64,000 nucleotides of DNA from assembly GCF_003987255.1 (NCBI RefSeq), contig NZ_PIQC01000003.1:62001-126000 (forward strand), read 5' to 3'. The translations under genes and the position numbers were made by a program. The stretch comes from Idiomarina ramblicola (GTDB lineage: Bacteria; Pseudomonadota; Gammaproteobacteria; Enterobacterales; Alteromonadaceae). Below are positions 27,847-36,538 of the stretch, in pieces (position 1 is the stretch's first letter; every line of letters begins with the position of its first letter). The notes under the pieces are model-generated. The model was not told the origin of the DNA, ran no database searches, and saw only the letters and a list, made by a program, of their open reading frames with translations.

Positions 27847-29524
27847 AGCGTAAGTCGGCAGCATAAGGAAAGACATCCGTGAGTTCACCTTTGCGGATGT
27901 TTTTTTGTATACCGCACCAATACGTCGGATCAACCAACTCAGGGTGACGTTTCAATAGCTTGTCGCGATATTTCGCCTGCGGCACAGCAAATTGCGCCAG
28001 CTGCTGCGGGAAAACATCGTCCGGTGCATAAGACACTTCCCAGTCATTCTCCGGCAGCCGCCGAAAGCTCATATCGGTTAAGTAACGCACTTCGTCATAG
28101 TCATAAAACACCACCCGTTTATGCCGGGTCACACCAAAGTTTTTCAGCAACATGTCACCGGGGAAAATATTGGCGGCCATCATTTCTTTTAAGGCCCGGC
28201 CATAGTCATCCATTGCCGCATCTACTTCTTCGTCATTGGCGTATTCTAAGTATAAATTCAACGGCGTCATACGGCGTTCAACAAACAACTGGTGAATCAC
28301 CAGCGTATCTCCCTCTATCGAAATGGAGTTGCTAATGGTTTGTTTAAACTCCTCCAGTAAGTCGCCGGATATTCTCTTAAGCGGCAACGCCACATCGACA
28401 AATTCCAGTGTATCGGCCATACGCCCCACCCGATCATGTCGCTTAACCATGCGGTAACGATCAATTACCGTCTGTCGGCCAAACTCCTTGGTGCCGCCCA
28501 GCCGGTCTTTAATGACTTTAAACACATAAGGAAAAGACGGCAGGGTAAACACCGTCATAACCATACCTTTGACACCGGGGGCAGCAGAAAGCTGGTCATC
28601 TGTGCGGCGCAAATGGTGCAAAAACTCGCGATAAAACTCGGTTTTGCCCTGCTTATGAAAGCCCACCGAGGAATAAAGTTCAGCCAGAGTTTTGTGTGGC
28701 ATTAAATCTTTTAAAAACCGCACCAAGGCAGAAGGCGCCTCGGTTTCCACCATAAAATACGAGCGCGCAAAGCCGAAAATAGTGGCCATGCGGTCCGACC
28801 GGGTAATAAAAGCGTCCACGTAGAGCTTGCCCTCCGAATTAATCAGCACGGGCACAATAAAGGGGTAATGGTTATTCTCAGTCACCACCCGCCCGACAAT
28901 ATAAGCCGCTTTGTTGCGATAGAACGGGGACTTCAGTACATCAATGCGTAAGTTATGGGCCTCGATATCCGTTTCAGTCGCCCGCTCAAAAAACTTATCG
29001 CGCAACTGTTCAATATCGTTTTCAAAGTTTTCAAATTCACCGCCCAGCCCAATATCGTCAAACACTCGCGTCAGTGTGCCTTCCAGCCCGTCAACCACCG
29101 GGAAGTAAGAGTGGCATTCATTTTCCACCGGCACCGGAATGTGATTCGCCAGCACGGTTTCTACAAAAATATAGTCGTTGTTAAAGTAGGCACGGTCAAA
29201 CACCCGACAAAACACTGAGTTGTAAAAGGTTTCCGCCAGTTCCGCCTGAGGATGAAACTTCAGCAATTGTTGATAGCGTTGCCGGGTTGCCAGCCAGAGT
29301 GTTTCATCCAGCTCATTACCCACACGGCGCTCGACTTTCTTAGCCGTTGTGCCCACCTGACGGTCGTAATAATGGATTCGCTCGGACGCCGATGACACCA
29401 CCGCCGCCCAGTCGCGTTGCAAGAAACGTTCACGCGCCCCCTGAGTCAGCGCCTGAAAACGCCGGTAGTGGCTATGAAAGCCATCCAGAATACTTTTTGC
29501 CATGGTTTCAGGGCTGCTAGTCAT
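27830..29524 (-). CDS. aceK: isocitrate dehydrogenase kinase/phosphatase
   Basis: This bifunctional enzyme inactivates or reactivates isocitrate dehydrogenase by phosphorylation, setting the branch between the TCA cycle and the glyoxylate shunt. The 564-aa length fits. Conserved segments include the [17 protein letters not shown] kinase region and the [16 protein letters not shown] metal region near 460-480. Unlike E. coli, where aceK follows aceA on the same strand, here it is convergent with aceA and overlaps it, so its expression is separate from aceBA. Confidence 0.95.
   Translation of the reverse strand: MTSSPETMAKSILDGFHSHYRRFQALTQGARERFLQRDWAAVVSSASERIHYYDRQVGTTAKKVERRVGNELDETLWLATRQRYQQLLKFHPQAELAETFYNSVFCRVFDRAYFNNDYIFVETVLANHIPVPVENECHSYFPVVDGLEGTLTRVFDDIGLGGEFENFENDIEQLRDKFFERATETDIEAHNLRIDVLKSPFYRNKAAYIVGRVVTENNHYPFIVPVLINSEGKLYVDAFITRSDRMATIFGFARSYFMVETEAPSALVRFLKDLMPHKTLAELYSSVGFHKQGKTEFYREFLHHLRRTDDQLSAAPGVKGMVMTVFTLPSFPYVFKVIKDRLGGTKEFGRQTVIDRYRMVKRHDRVGRMADTLEFVDVALPLKRISGDLLEEFKQTISNSISIEGDTLVIHQLFVERRMTPLNLYLEYANDEEVDAAMDDYGRALKEMMAANIFPGDMLLKNFGVTRHKRVVFYDYDEVRYLTDMSFRRLPENDWEVSYAPDDVFPQQLAQFAVPQAKYRDKLLKRHPELVDPTYWCGIQKNIRKGELTDVFPYAADLRFTRRF
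27873..27906 (+). terminator. aceBA terminator embedded in the aceK coding sequence
   Basis: On the plus strand, ACATCCG (27873-27879) pairs with CGGATGT (27894-27900) with a 14-nt loop, followed by a run of Ts to 27906. It starts 26 bases after the aceA stop, so it probably ends the aceBA transcript. The same DNA encodes the conserved C-terminal segment [11 protein letters not shown] of AceK on the other strand. Confidence 0.72.
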
Positions 29525-29669
29525 TGTCTTTACCCGCTATAACGGCCACAACGGCTCTTTCTTTGAGTGAACTTAAGCCTCAATAATGACAGAAACAGGA
29601 CTGGCGTTATACATTCACCCTATTTATAATTCCGATAGATTTTTCATATTCCACTTATTTCGGATAGCT

Positions 29670-30605
29670 ATGAATACCATCAAAGACATTGATCTGAACC
29701 TGCTGGTTTACTTAGATGTTCTGCTGCGGGAAAAGAACGTCACCCGTGCGGCGGCTCAGCTTAATATTACCCAGCCCGCCATGAGTAACGGTTTAAAGCG
29801 TCTGCGCAACCTGCTGAACGACCCTATTTTAGTACGTACCAGCGAAGGCATGGTACCAACCCAACGTGCGCTGGACATGCAGGAAGCCCTGCGCGGCGTA
29901 TTGTATTCGGTTGAAGAAATGATTCAGCCAGTCCGCGAATTTGATGCCCCAACCAGCGATCAGGTATTTCGCATTATGGCATCCGACTACGCCGCTTCCA
30001 CGCTTATGCCGAAGCTGCTGGAAAAGCTTGATGAGCAGGCACCTAATGTCTCGCTGGATATTATGACCCCCAGTGACATCAGCTTTCATGATGTGGAAAA
30101 CGGCAAAGTGGATTTAGCCATCAACCGCTTTGAACAACTGCCACAGTCGTTTCATCAAAAGAATTTATGGAGTGATGAGTTTTCCTGCTTAATTCGCAAA
30201 GATCACCCACTTTTGGAAGACTACACGCTGGATAATTACTTGAAAGCTCAGCACGTCTGGGTCAGTAAAACCGGTTTTGGTGTAGGCGTCGGTATGGATC
30301 CACACGATGTGCAAAAACTGGGCTGGGTGGATGACGCTTTAGATAAACTGGGCAAACGCCGGAGAATTAAGGTGTTTACCCGTAATTATCATGTGGCTAT
30401 GTATCTGGCACGCCAGGGGCTGGTTGCTACCTTGCCAACGCGCGCAGCCGAACTGTATTCACAGGACAGTCAGTTGGTTATGAAAGCCCCGCCGTTCGAA
30501 ATACCGGGGTTAACTCTGACCATGATCTGGTCACCGTTATTACAACACGATGCAGGCCACCGCTGGTTCCGGCAAGTGGTCGCCGAAACCGCGGCAGCAT
30601 CATAG
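29670..30605 (+). CDS. LysR-type transcriptional regulator
   Basis: The product starting at the ATG at 29670 (MNTIKDIDLNLLVYLDVLL) has the LysR helix-turn-helix at about 18-60 (KNVTRAAAQLNITQPAMSNGL). A periplasmic-binding-protein-like effector domain spans about 90-300. Upstream in-frame codons to 29586 lack family similarity. The start of this type (DLNLL...F.VLLREKNVTRAA) resembles the NodD/LeuO-like subgroup. It is divergent from aceK across 145 bp and could control aceK or the distant aceB promoter, but no target is proven. Confidence 0.88.
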   Translation: MNTIKDIDLNLLVYLDVLLREKNVTRAAAQLNITQPAMSNGLKRLRNLLNDPILVRTSEGMVPTQRALDMQEALRGVLYSVEEMIQPVREFDAPTSDQVFRIMASDYAASTLMPKLLEKLDEQAPNVSLDIMTPSDISFHDVENGKVDLAINRFEQLPQSFHQKNLWSDEFSCLIRKDHPLLEDYTLDNYLKAQHVWVSKTGFGVGVGMDPHDVQKLGWVDDALDKLGKRRRIKVFTRNYHVAMYLARQGLVATLPTRAAELYSQDSQLVMKAPPFEIPGLTLTMIWSPLLQHDAGHRWFRQVVAETAAAS

Positions 30606-30621
30606 CTGAGTTAATCCGGGC

Positions 30622-33600
30622 TTATTCTTCCCAGAAAAAGTCCTTACGCTTGCGTGGTTCAGGCAGCAAGCGATCCATGGTGGTGGCGTCATAAAGTACG
30701 CCATTAACCATGGTATGAGTCACTTTATCGGTATCACGGATGTTCTCCAGCGGGTTACCATCAATCACGATAATATCCGCCAGTTTACCTTCTTCCAGTG
30801 AACCTAACGCGTGGTCCATACCAAAAACTTTTGCCGGATCCAGTGTCGCGGTGCGTAAGGCATCCAGTGGTTCCATACCACCCTGTGCCATCATCCAAAT
30901 TTCCCAATGTTGCGCCAAACCTTCGCGCTGACCGTGAGCACCGGCAAGTACGTCAACACCTAAGTCTTGCAACTCGGTCGCCACTTCCGCATTATTAAAG
31001 TGATTGTAATGGTTATGCGGCGCTTTCTCGCGGCGCATGGCCTTGCCCACTAAAAACTCCTGCGGTACATATTGAGTCAGTTTCGGATGCTTCCACACAT
31101 CGGTTTCAGCGTACCAGTAGTTCTCACCCCAGATACCGCCATAGGCCACACCCAACGTTGGTGTATAAGCCACATCACTTTGTTTCCATAACTGGCGAAT
31201 GTCAGCGTAAATATTGGCAACCGGCAGCGAGTGCTCAACCGTGGTGTGCCCGTCCATAATCATGGTTAAATTGTGCTGCAGTAGCGAACCACCTTCAGGT
31301 ACCACCATCATTTCCAGTTCTCGACCAGCTTCAACCACTTGTTGACGCTGGTTACGACGAGGTTGGTTGTAGCTTTTCACCGAGAAGGCACCCACTTTCT
31401 TCAGGCGCTCCAGATGAAATTTGGCGTCTTCTAAACTGTCCACATGCGAGGTATACCCCGGACCATTAGCCCCGTACAAGATAGTACCGGTGGAAAACAA
31501 TCGAGGCGCCGCAATTTTGCCTGCTTTTTGCAGTTCGGATGCGGCAAAGAACTCGGTCGTATCGTTAGATGGATCATGAATGGAAGTCACACCAAATGCG
31601 AGGTTCGCGTATTGTCCCCAGTTCTGCTGCGGAATAATTTCCGCCTGGCCCTGACCACCGTGCGCGTGGGCATCAAATAAACCGGGCATAGCGGTCTTAC
31701 CGCTGGTATCAATCACTTCAGCACCAGCAGGCACATTAACTTCAGCTTCCGGTCCTACCGCCACAATTTTATTGTTACGGACCACCACGGTACCCTGCTG
31801 GTAGACCGTGTCTCCATCCATGGTAACCACCTGACCACCGACAAAAGCAACGGTTGTACCCGGTACCATCGCGTCATGCTCAAAACCAATGTTCTGACCA
31901 TTGTCTACTTTCAGCGTGTCGCTTTCAGTTTCAGCGCTGAAGGCTTCAGCCACCGACGTATGGTAAAGCTCCGGCCCCAGTGTCCAGTAAATCTGGTCAC
32001 TGTTTGCCGTCCAGGATAGATTTTCACCGGCACGAACAGACAGCTGATGTACCGGCATTTGCTTATCTCCCGGCCCTACGTTGATAACGCTCCCGCGCTC
32101 GACTAAAGGTGTTACGAACACTTTAAAACGTTCCGCAAAAGCCAGTTGCTTGCCATCCGGAGACACACGGAATTCAGTGGCTAATTCCGACTGATACAAC
32201 TCGCGTTGTTCCAGCGTGCGTAAATCAATAACGCTCAAGGTTGGCTTAGCGCCCGGTGTCATCAGATAGACCCGGTCGTTACGTGCGCCGTATTGCGGTA
32301 AATGCCCGCTTTCGGCAATTTGCTCTGGTTCTGCGTTGGCTGACACTGCAACGCGATAAATACCGTTTTCCAGACCAAACTTATCTGAAATTAAGTAACC
32401 ACCACGCACCTTACGGTAAACTACGTGCTTGCCGTCAGGTGAAAATGTCGGTTCGACAAAGTTGCCCTGACCGGTATTCAGCACCTGCTCATTACCCGAG
32501 CTAATATCGCGAACAATAACCTGAGCCTGCTCTTCATCGTTCCAACGCACAAACACCACGCTTTCGCCATCACGCGAGTATTGTGGGTACAGTTCAAAGT
32601 CTTCACTGTTGGTTAAACGCTGCGGCTCACCATTTGGTAATGAACGCTGATACAAACTACCCAAAGCTTCGTAAATCACCGCGTCGCCCTGTGGTGACAC
32701 TTGTGCCATGCGCAGCATTTTTACGTCAAACTGGTCAGCTTCAACGTTCTGCTTAAAGCGTAACGCCTGCTGTACTTTCTTTTCGGTTTCAACTTTAAAC
32801 GGAATAATGCGCGCGTTGCCATCATCGATGTTGAGCTTCTGAATATGACCACCGGCCCAGAACACCAACTGCTTAGAATCCGGGGTCCAGTCCATGGTCG
32901 GGTAAACACCGTGAATGGCCCAGGTTTCCTGCATGTCGCGTTCCATCTTCCCGTAAACCCGCTTGTGTTCACCGGTTTTCAAATCGAGTACATAGAGTAC
33001 GCTGTCAAAATCTTCGCGCTTAATGTAGGCCAAATAACGCCCGTCGGGTGACGGCGTCGGACGAATTGCGCCACCGGCACCACTTATTAAGGTTTCGATT
33101 TCCCCAGTTTCGCGCTCAAAGCGCTTTATGTCATAAATGCCTTCCAGCGAATCTTTACTGTAATGGAAGGTTTTTCCCGGTGTATCATCCTGCGAAAAAT
33201 AGATGTATTTACCGTCAGGTGAAAACGCCGGTTCGCCTAAGTCTTTTTGGTCATTCGGACGCTCAGTCAGCTGAACACCTGAACCGCCGCTGCGGTGATA
33301 CATCCAGACTTCACCGGCACCCAGTGAGCGGCTGGCGGTGAAATGTTTACGCGCGACCAGAAACTCGCTGTCCGGGCTCCACGCCGGGCTGTTCAACAAT
33401 CGAAATGTTTCTTCGGTCACAGCGCGCGCATTGCTGCCATCCGCATCCATGACCCAAATATTATCGCCACCGCCCTGATCCGAGGTAAACGCAATGTAAC
33501 GTCCGTCTGGCGAGTAGACCGGCTGCATATGCCAGGCAATACCACCGACAAGTTTTTCAGCTTCGCCACCGCCAAACGGCATGCGATAAATATCACCCAG

Positions 33601-33798
33601 TAAATCAAATACGATGTACTCGCCATCAGGGCTGACATCCACATTCATCCAGGTACCTGAGTTGACCGAGATATCAATGGTTTTAAATTCACCTTGTGGG
33701 TCGCTTACGTCCCAGCCCTGAGTTTGTTCCTCTGCCATGCTCAACGGCGCAAAGCTCAACAGCGATGCCACCGCTAAGGTTAATGTTGTTTTTTTCAT
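30622..33798 (-). CDS. secreted TolB-like propeller/amidohydrolase fusion protein
   Basis: After a signal peptide (ending PLSMAEE) come repeated PD40/TolB-type blades of the form YSPDGRYIAF, WTPDSKQLVF and FSPDGKHVVY over about 40-620. A C-terminal amidohydrolase domain follows (about 650-1040). It has the metal-binding HAH in PGLFDAHAHGGQG, later ligands in VEHSLP and GAHGQ, and ends with the imidazolonepropionase-like EEGKLADIIVIDGNPL. Together this suggests a periplasmic hydrolase acting on peptides or cyclic amides presented by the propeller. At 1058 aa it matches known fusions. It is convergent with the LysR gene. Confidence 0.88.
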   Translation of the reverse strand: MKKTTLTLAVASLLSFAPLSMAEEQTQGWDVSDPQGEFKTIDISVNSGTWMNVDVSPDGEYIVFDLLGDIYRMPFGGGEAEKLVGGIAWHMQPVYSPDGRYIAFTSDQGGGDNIWVMDADGSNARAVTEETFRLLNSPAWSPDSEFLVARKHFTASRSLGAGEVWMYHRSGGSGVQLTERPNDQKDLGEPAFSPDGKYIYFSQDDTPGKTFHYSKDSLEGIYDIKRFERETGEIETLISGAGGAIRPTPSPDGRYLAYIKREDFDSVLYVLDLKTGEHKRVYGKMERDMQETWAIHGVYPTMDWTPDSKQLVFWAGGHIQKLNIDDGNARIIPFKVETEKKVQQALRFKQNVEADQFDVKMLRMAQVSPQGDAVIYEALGSLYQRSLPNGEPQRLTNSEDFELYPQYSRDGESVVFVRWNDEEQAQVIVRDISSGNEQVLNTGQGNFVEPTFSPDGKHVVYRKVRGGYLISDKFGLENGIYRVAVSANAEPEQIAESGHLPQYGARNDRVYLMTPGAKPTLSVIDLRTLEQRELYQSELATEFRVSPDGKQLAFAERFKVFVTPLVERGSVINVGPGDKQMPVHQLSVRAGENLSWTANSDQIYWTLGPELYHTSVAEAFSAETESDTLKVDNGQNIGFEHDAMVPGTTVAFVGGQVVTMDGDTVYQQGTVVVRNNKIVAVGPEAEVNVPAGAEVIDTSGKTAMPGLFDAHAHGGQGQAEIIPQQNWGQYANLAFGVTSIHDPSNDTTEFFAASELQKAGKIAAPRLFSTGTILYGANGPGYTSHVDSLEDAKFHLERLKKVGAFSVKSYNQPRRNQRQQVVEAGRELEMMVVPEGGSLLQHNLTMIMDGHTTVEHSLPVANIYADIRQLWKQSDVAYTPTLGVAYGGIWGENYWYAETDVWKHPKLTQYVPQEFLVGKAMRREKAPHNHYNHFNNAEVATELQDLGVDVLAGAHGQREGLAQHWEIWMMAQGGMEPLDALRTATLDPAKVFGMDHALGSLEEGKLADIIVIDGNPLENIRDTDKVTHTMVNGVLYDATTMDRLLPEPRKRKDFFWEE

Positions 33799-33947
33799 GG
33801 TATTGCCTCATTAAAAATGTCTTCCCTTTGTAGGCAGTTACGATCCAAAAGTCCAGTTGCTAACGTTAAATGGAGAGTTATGTTCGGTTAATGGACTTTA
33901 AAAGTCAGTGGGTTATAGTGAGAAAATATTCAGAACACGGGTTGAAT

Positions 33948-35315
33948 ATGAACGACGCATTAGAAAATATCCTTCTCGACGTATCAAAGTCGACAGACAT
34001 TGACGGCGGTGACTTAGAAAAAGCATCCGGGTTAATTCTAACCTCGGCACTGAAGGGGCTGGATATCAGCCGAGTCAGCATCTGGTTGCTACAGCCTGAT
34101 AAAAAAAGTATGACAGCTGCCAAGCTCATCGACGAAAAAAGCCCCGATGCCGACGTACCAATATTACGTAAAAGCGAGTTACCTGAATACTTCAGAGCCT
34201 TAGAAACTGAGCGCACCATTATAGCCAACGATGCCCGCACTCATCCGGCAACCGTTGAGCTCAATAATGGCTATCTACAAGAAACCGGCGTTTACGGACT
34301 GCTGGATGTTCCCTTGCGTCATAAAGGCGAAATGATAGGTGTTATGTGCTGTGAAAGCCGTAAACCATCGCGTCGCTGGAGCTCCGATGAAGTCGCTTTT
34401 GTTGGTATGCTGGCTGACATATACGGACGTGCGGTCAGCGCTGCTGAACGTGAAACGTTTGAAAACTTGCTGATGCGCCAAAACGAGCAGTTAGAAAGCA
34501 TGGTCGAAGAGCGCACACAGTCGCTGACCAAAGCACTGGACAACTTTAAGCAAGCCCAGGAGCGATTGATTGAAACGGAAAAAATGGCGGCTCTGGGTAA
34601 ATTGGTTGCCGGTGTCGCGCACGAAGTCAATACCCCGCTGGGCATTTCGGTGACCGCCGTCACCCATTGCGAGCACCGCTTAAAAAAGCTGGATCAAGGT
34701 TTTAGCGACGGTTCCATTTCGCGCAAACAACTGCACACTTTTATCAGCAATACGTTCGAGGCCTACCAATTACTCAGCAGCAATCTTGAGCGCGCAGCAA
34801 CACTAATCCAAAATTTTAAGAAAACGGCGGTCGATCAATCCAGTTTTGAGTTGGTTAAATGCGAACTGAATAGTTACCTTCACGCGCTGATTTTAAGCCT
34901 GAACCCTATGGTGAAAAAGAAAAAAGTCACTATAGACATCGACTGCGACGACCGTATTGTTTTGAGCACTTATCAAGGTGCACTGGCACAAATCGTGACC
35001 AATCTGGTCAGTAACACCAATGATCACGCCTTTGCTGAAGCCGATGAAAATCATCAAATTCGTATTCTGACCAAGCAGGAAGATAATGGTGTACGCTTTT
35101 ACTTTCGTGACAATGGTAAAGGCATGGACAGCGAGACCATGAAGAATATTTTTGAGCCGTTTTTTACCACCTCGCGTCAAAAAGGCGGTTCCGGGCTCGG
35201 CTTATCCATTGTTTATAATCTGGTGACGCGGAAACTCAAGGGCGAAATTTCTGTCCAATCAACGCCTGGCGAAGGCACAGAATTTTCCTTTTTATTACCC
35301 GATTTACCCAAATAG
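33948..35315 (+). CDS. GAF-domain sensor histidine kinase, cytoplasmic
   Basis: Counting from the ATG at 33948, a GAF sensor domain fills about 5-165. A coiled coil leads to the phospho-accepting His at about 225 (GVAHEVNTPLG), and the ATPase domain carries the N box NLVSNTNDHAF, DNGKGMD and GGSGLGLSIV. No membrane segment is seen. In-frame codons extend to 33870 but have weak signals, so the start is uncertain. It has no response regulator beside it: the next genes are a TerB-like protein and a solute-binding protein, 8 bases and then 0 bases apart. Confidence 0.86.
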   Translation: MNDALENILLDVSKSTDIDGGDLEKASGLILTSALKGLDISRVSIWLLQPDKKSMTAAKLIDEKSPDADVPILRKSELPEYFRALETERTIIANDARTHPATVELNNGYLQETGVYGLLDVPLRHKGEMIGVMCCESRKPSRRWSSDEVAFVGMLADIYGRAVSAAERETFENLLMRQNEQLESMVEERTQSLTKALDNFKQAQERLIETEKMAALGKLVAGVAHEVNTPLGISVTAVTHCEHRLKKLDQGFSDGSISRKQLHTFISNTFEAYQLLSSNLERAATLIQNFKKTAVDQSSFELVKCELNSYLHALILSLNPMVKKKKVTIDIDCDDRIVLSTYQGALAQIVTNLVSNTNDHAFAEADENHQIRILTKQEDNGVRFYFRDNGKGMDSETMKNIFEPFFTTSRQKGGSGLGLSIVYNLVTRKLKGEISVQSTPGEGTEFSFLLPDLPK

Positions 35316-35323
35316 GATGTTGT

Positions 35324-35779
35324 ATGCTAAAAGCTCTGCAAAATTTTTTTCAACAAAACCCAATCTCTGAACAAGCCACACTGCACCAGGTAGACGGGCT
35401 CACCAACGATGCCTTTCTCTCTCTGGTTTTAATGACTGAGATTAGTCTGGCCGACGGCAAGCTTTCAGATGAGGAACATGATCACTTATTGCATGAGCTA
35501 GAACACGAATATGGCATCACCGGTGACCAGGCGGAAAATGCAGTTAAAGAAGCCGTGCAGGCAGTAAAAGAAGCCTCATCACTACACGATTTCACCGCAC
35601 AACTGAAAGCGCTGAGATACGAGCAACGCGTTGAATTACTGGAAACTTTGTGGGTTGTTGCCTACGCTGATAGTAAGCTCGATCCACATGAGGAAAGTAT
35701 GTTACGCAAACTCGCCGATTTACTTTATATCAGTCACGCTGATTACATTCGTTCCAAGTTAAAGGTTATGGACGCTTAG
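35324..35779 (+). CDS. TerB-family protein
   Basis: The 151-aa helical protein carries the TerB/DjlA-N pattern: a conserved acidic first half (LVLMTEISLADGKLSDEEHD) and the repeated second half (VVAYADSKLDPHEESMLRKLADLL). The family binds metal with these acidic residues and is tied to tellurite and envelope stress responses, though many members have no known job. It lies in a tight operon between the histidine kinase (8 bases upstream) and the solute-binding protein (start adjacent to its stop). Confidence 0.82.
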   Translation: MLKALQNFFQQNPISEQATLHQVDGLTNDAFLSLVLMTEISLADGKLSDEEHDHLLHELEHEYGITGDQAENAVKEAVQAVKEASSLHDFTAQLKALRYEQRVELLETLWVVAYADSKLDPHEESMLRKLADLLYISHADYIRSKLKVMDA

Positions 35780-36538
35780 ATGCGGCTGCTGCCAACCTTT
35801 TTCGCTGTCTCATTATTGTTGAATGTTTCAGTGCCTGCCAGCGGTCATGCCGACGAAATAGGTATGGCCACTGGCTACCCACCTTATCAGTTTAACCAAG
35901 ATGGCGAACCGGTTGGCTTTGATGTCGATGTGACAAAAGCCGTATTTAACCACCTGCAAAAAGAATTTAACCTCCACCAATACGACTGGGACAATGTCGT
36001 GAGTTTGCTGCGCTATGGCGAACTCGATATTGCCATCGGGATGGAGTCAACGTCTGTTCGTCAAACCTACTTCGACTTCAGTCAGCCCTATTATCACCGC
36101 CTTGCCACTCTGTTTGTCCTGGATCAGGACAGCAGTCCTGAGTCCGTCAGAAAATTAGTTGGTAAACGTATTAGTGGCGACCGGCACTCCATTCTGGAGC
36201 AACACTTAAAAGAGCTGGGCCTGCATAACGCCATTCGAATCCAGCAAGCTGACTCGAAAAAGGAATCCATGGCGCAGTTAGCGGTCGGCGAAGTGGAAGC
36301 CGTTATTATGCCTGAGCAGGTGGGCTTGTATCTTGCCAAAGAAATGGGGATTGGGGTACGAATTCTCTGGCAGCCAGAAATTAGGGTTCCTGTCAGCTTT
36401 GCAGTCAAAGCCGGCAATACGAAGTTGCTCGAGCAAATCAACCGTGCTCTGAAGCATCTTGAAGAAACCGGGGCAATGGACAAAGTACGCCAGCGCTGGA
36501 ATATTCAGCACTGGATTATTACTCCAAACGGCCTTTAG
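35780..36538 (+). CDS. periplasmic amino-acid-type solute-binding protein (SBP_bac_3)
   Basis: A signal peptide (ending about ASGHAD) precedes a type II periplasmic binding fold with GYPPYQFNQDGEPVGFDVDVTKAV at the start of the mature part and GELDIAIGMESTSVRQTYFDFSQPYY in the first lobe. The ATG directly follows the TerB stop codon. No ABC permease or ATPase is near, so it may act as a sensory subunit or is served by a permease elsewhere. Its stop overlaps the convergent RND gene by four bases. Confidence 0.84.
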   Translation: MRLLPTFFAVSLLLNVSVPASGHADEIGMATGYPPYQFNQDGEPVGFDVDVTKAVFNHLQKEFNLHQYDWDNVVSLLRYGELDIAIGMESTSVRQTYFDFSQPYYHRLATLFVLDQDSSPESVRKLVGKRISGDRHSILEQHLKELGLHNAIRIQQADSKKESMAQLAVGEVEAVIMPEQVGLYLAKEMGIGVRILWQPEIRVPVSFAVKAGNTKLLEQINRALKHLEETGAMDKVRQRWNIQHWIITPNGL

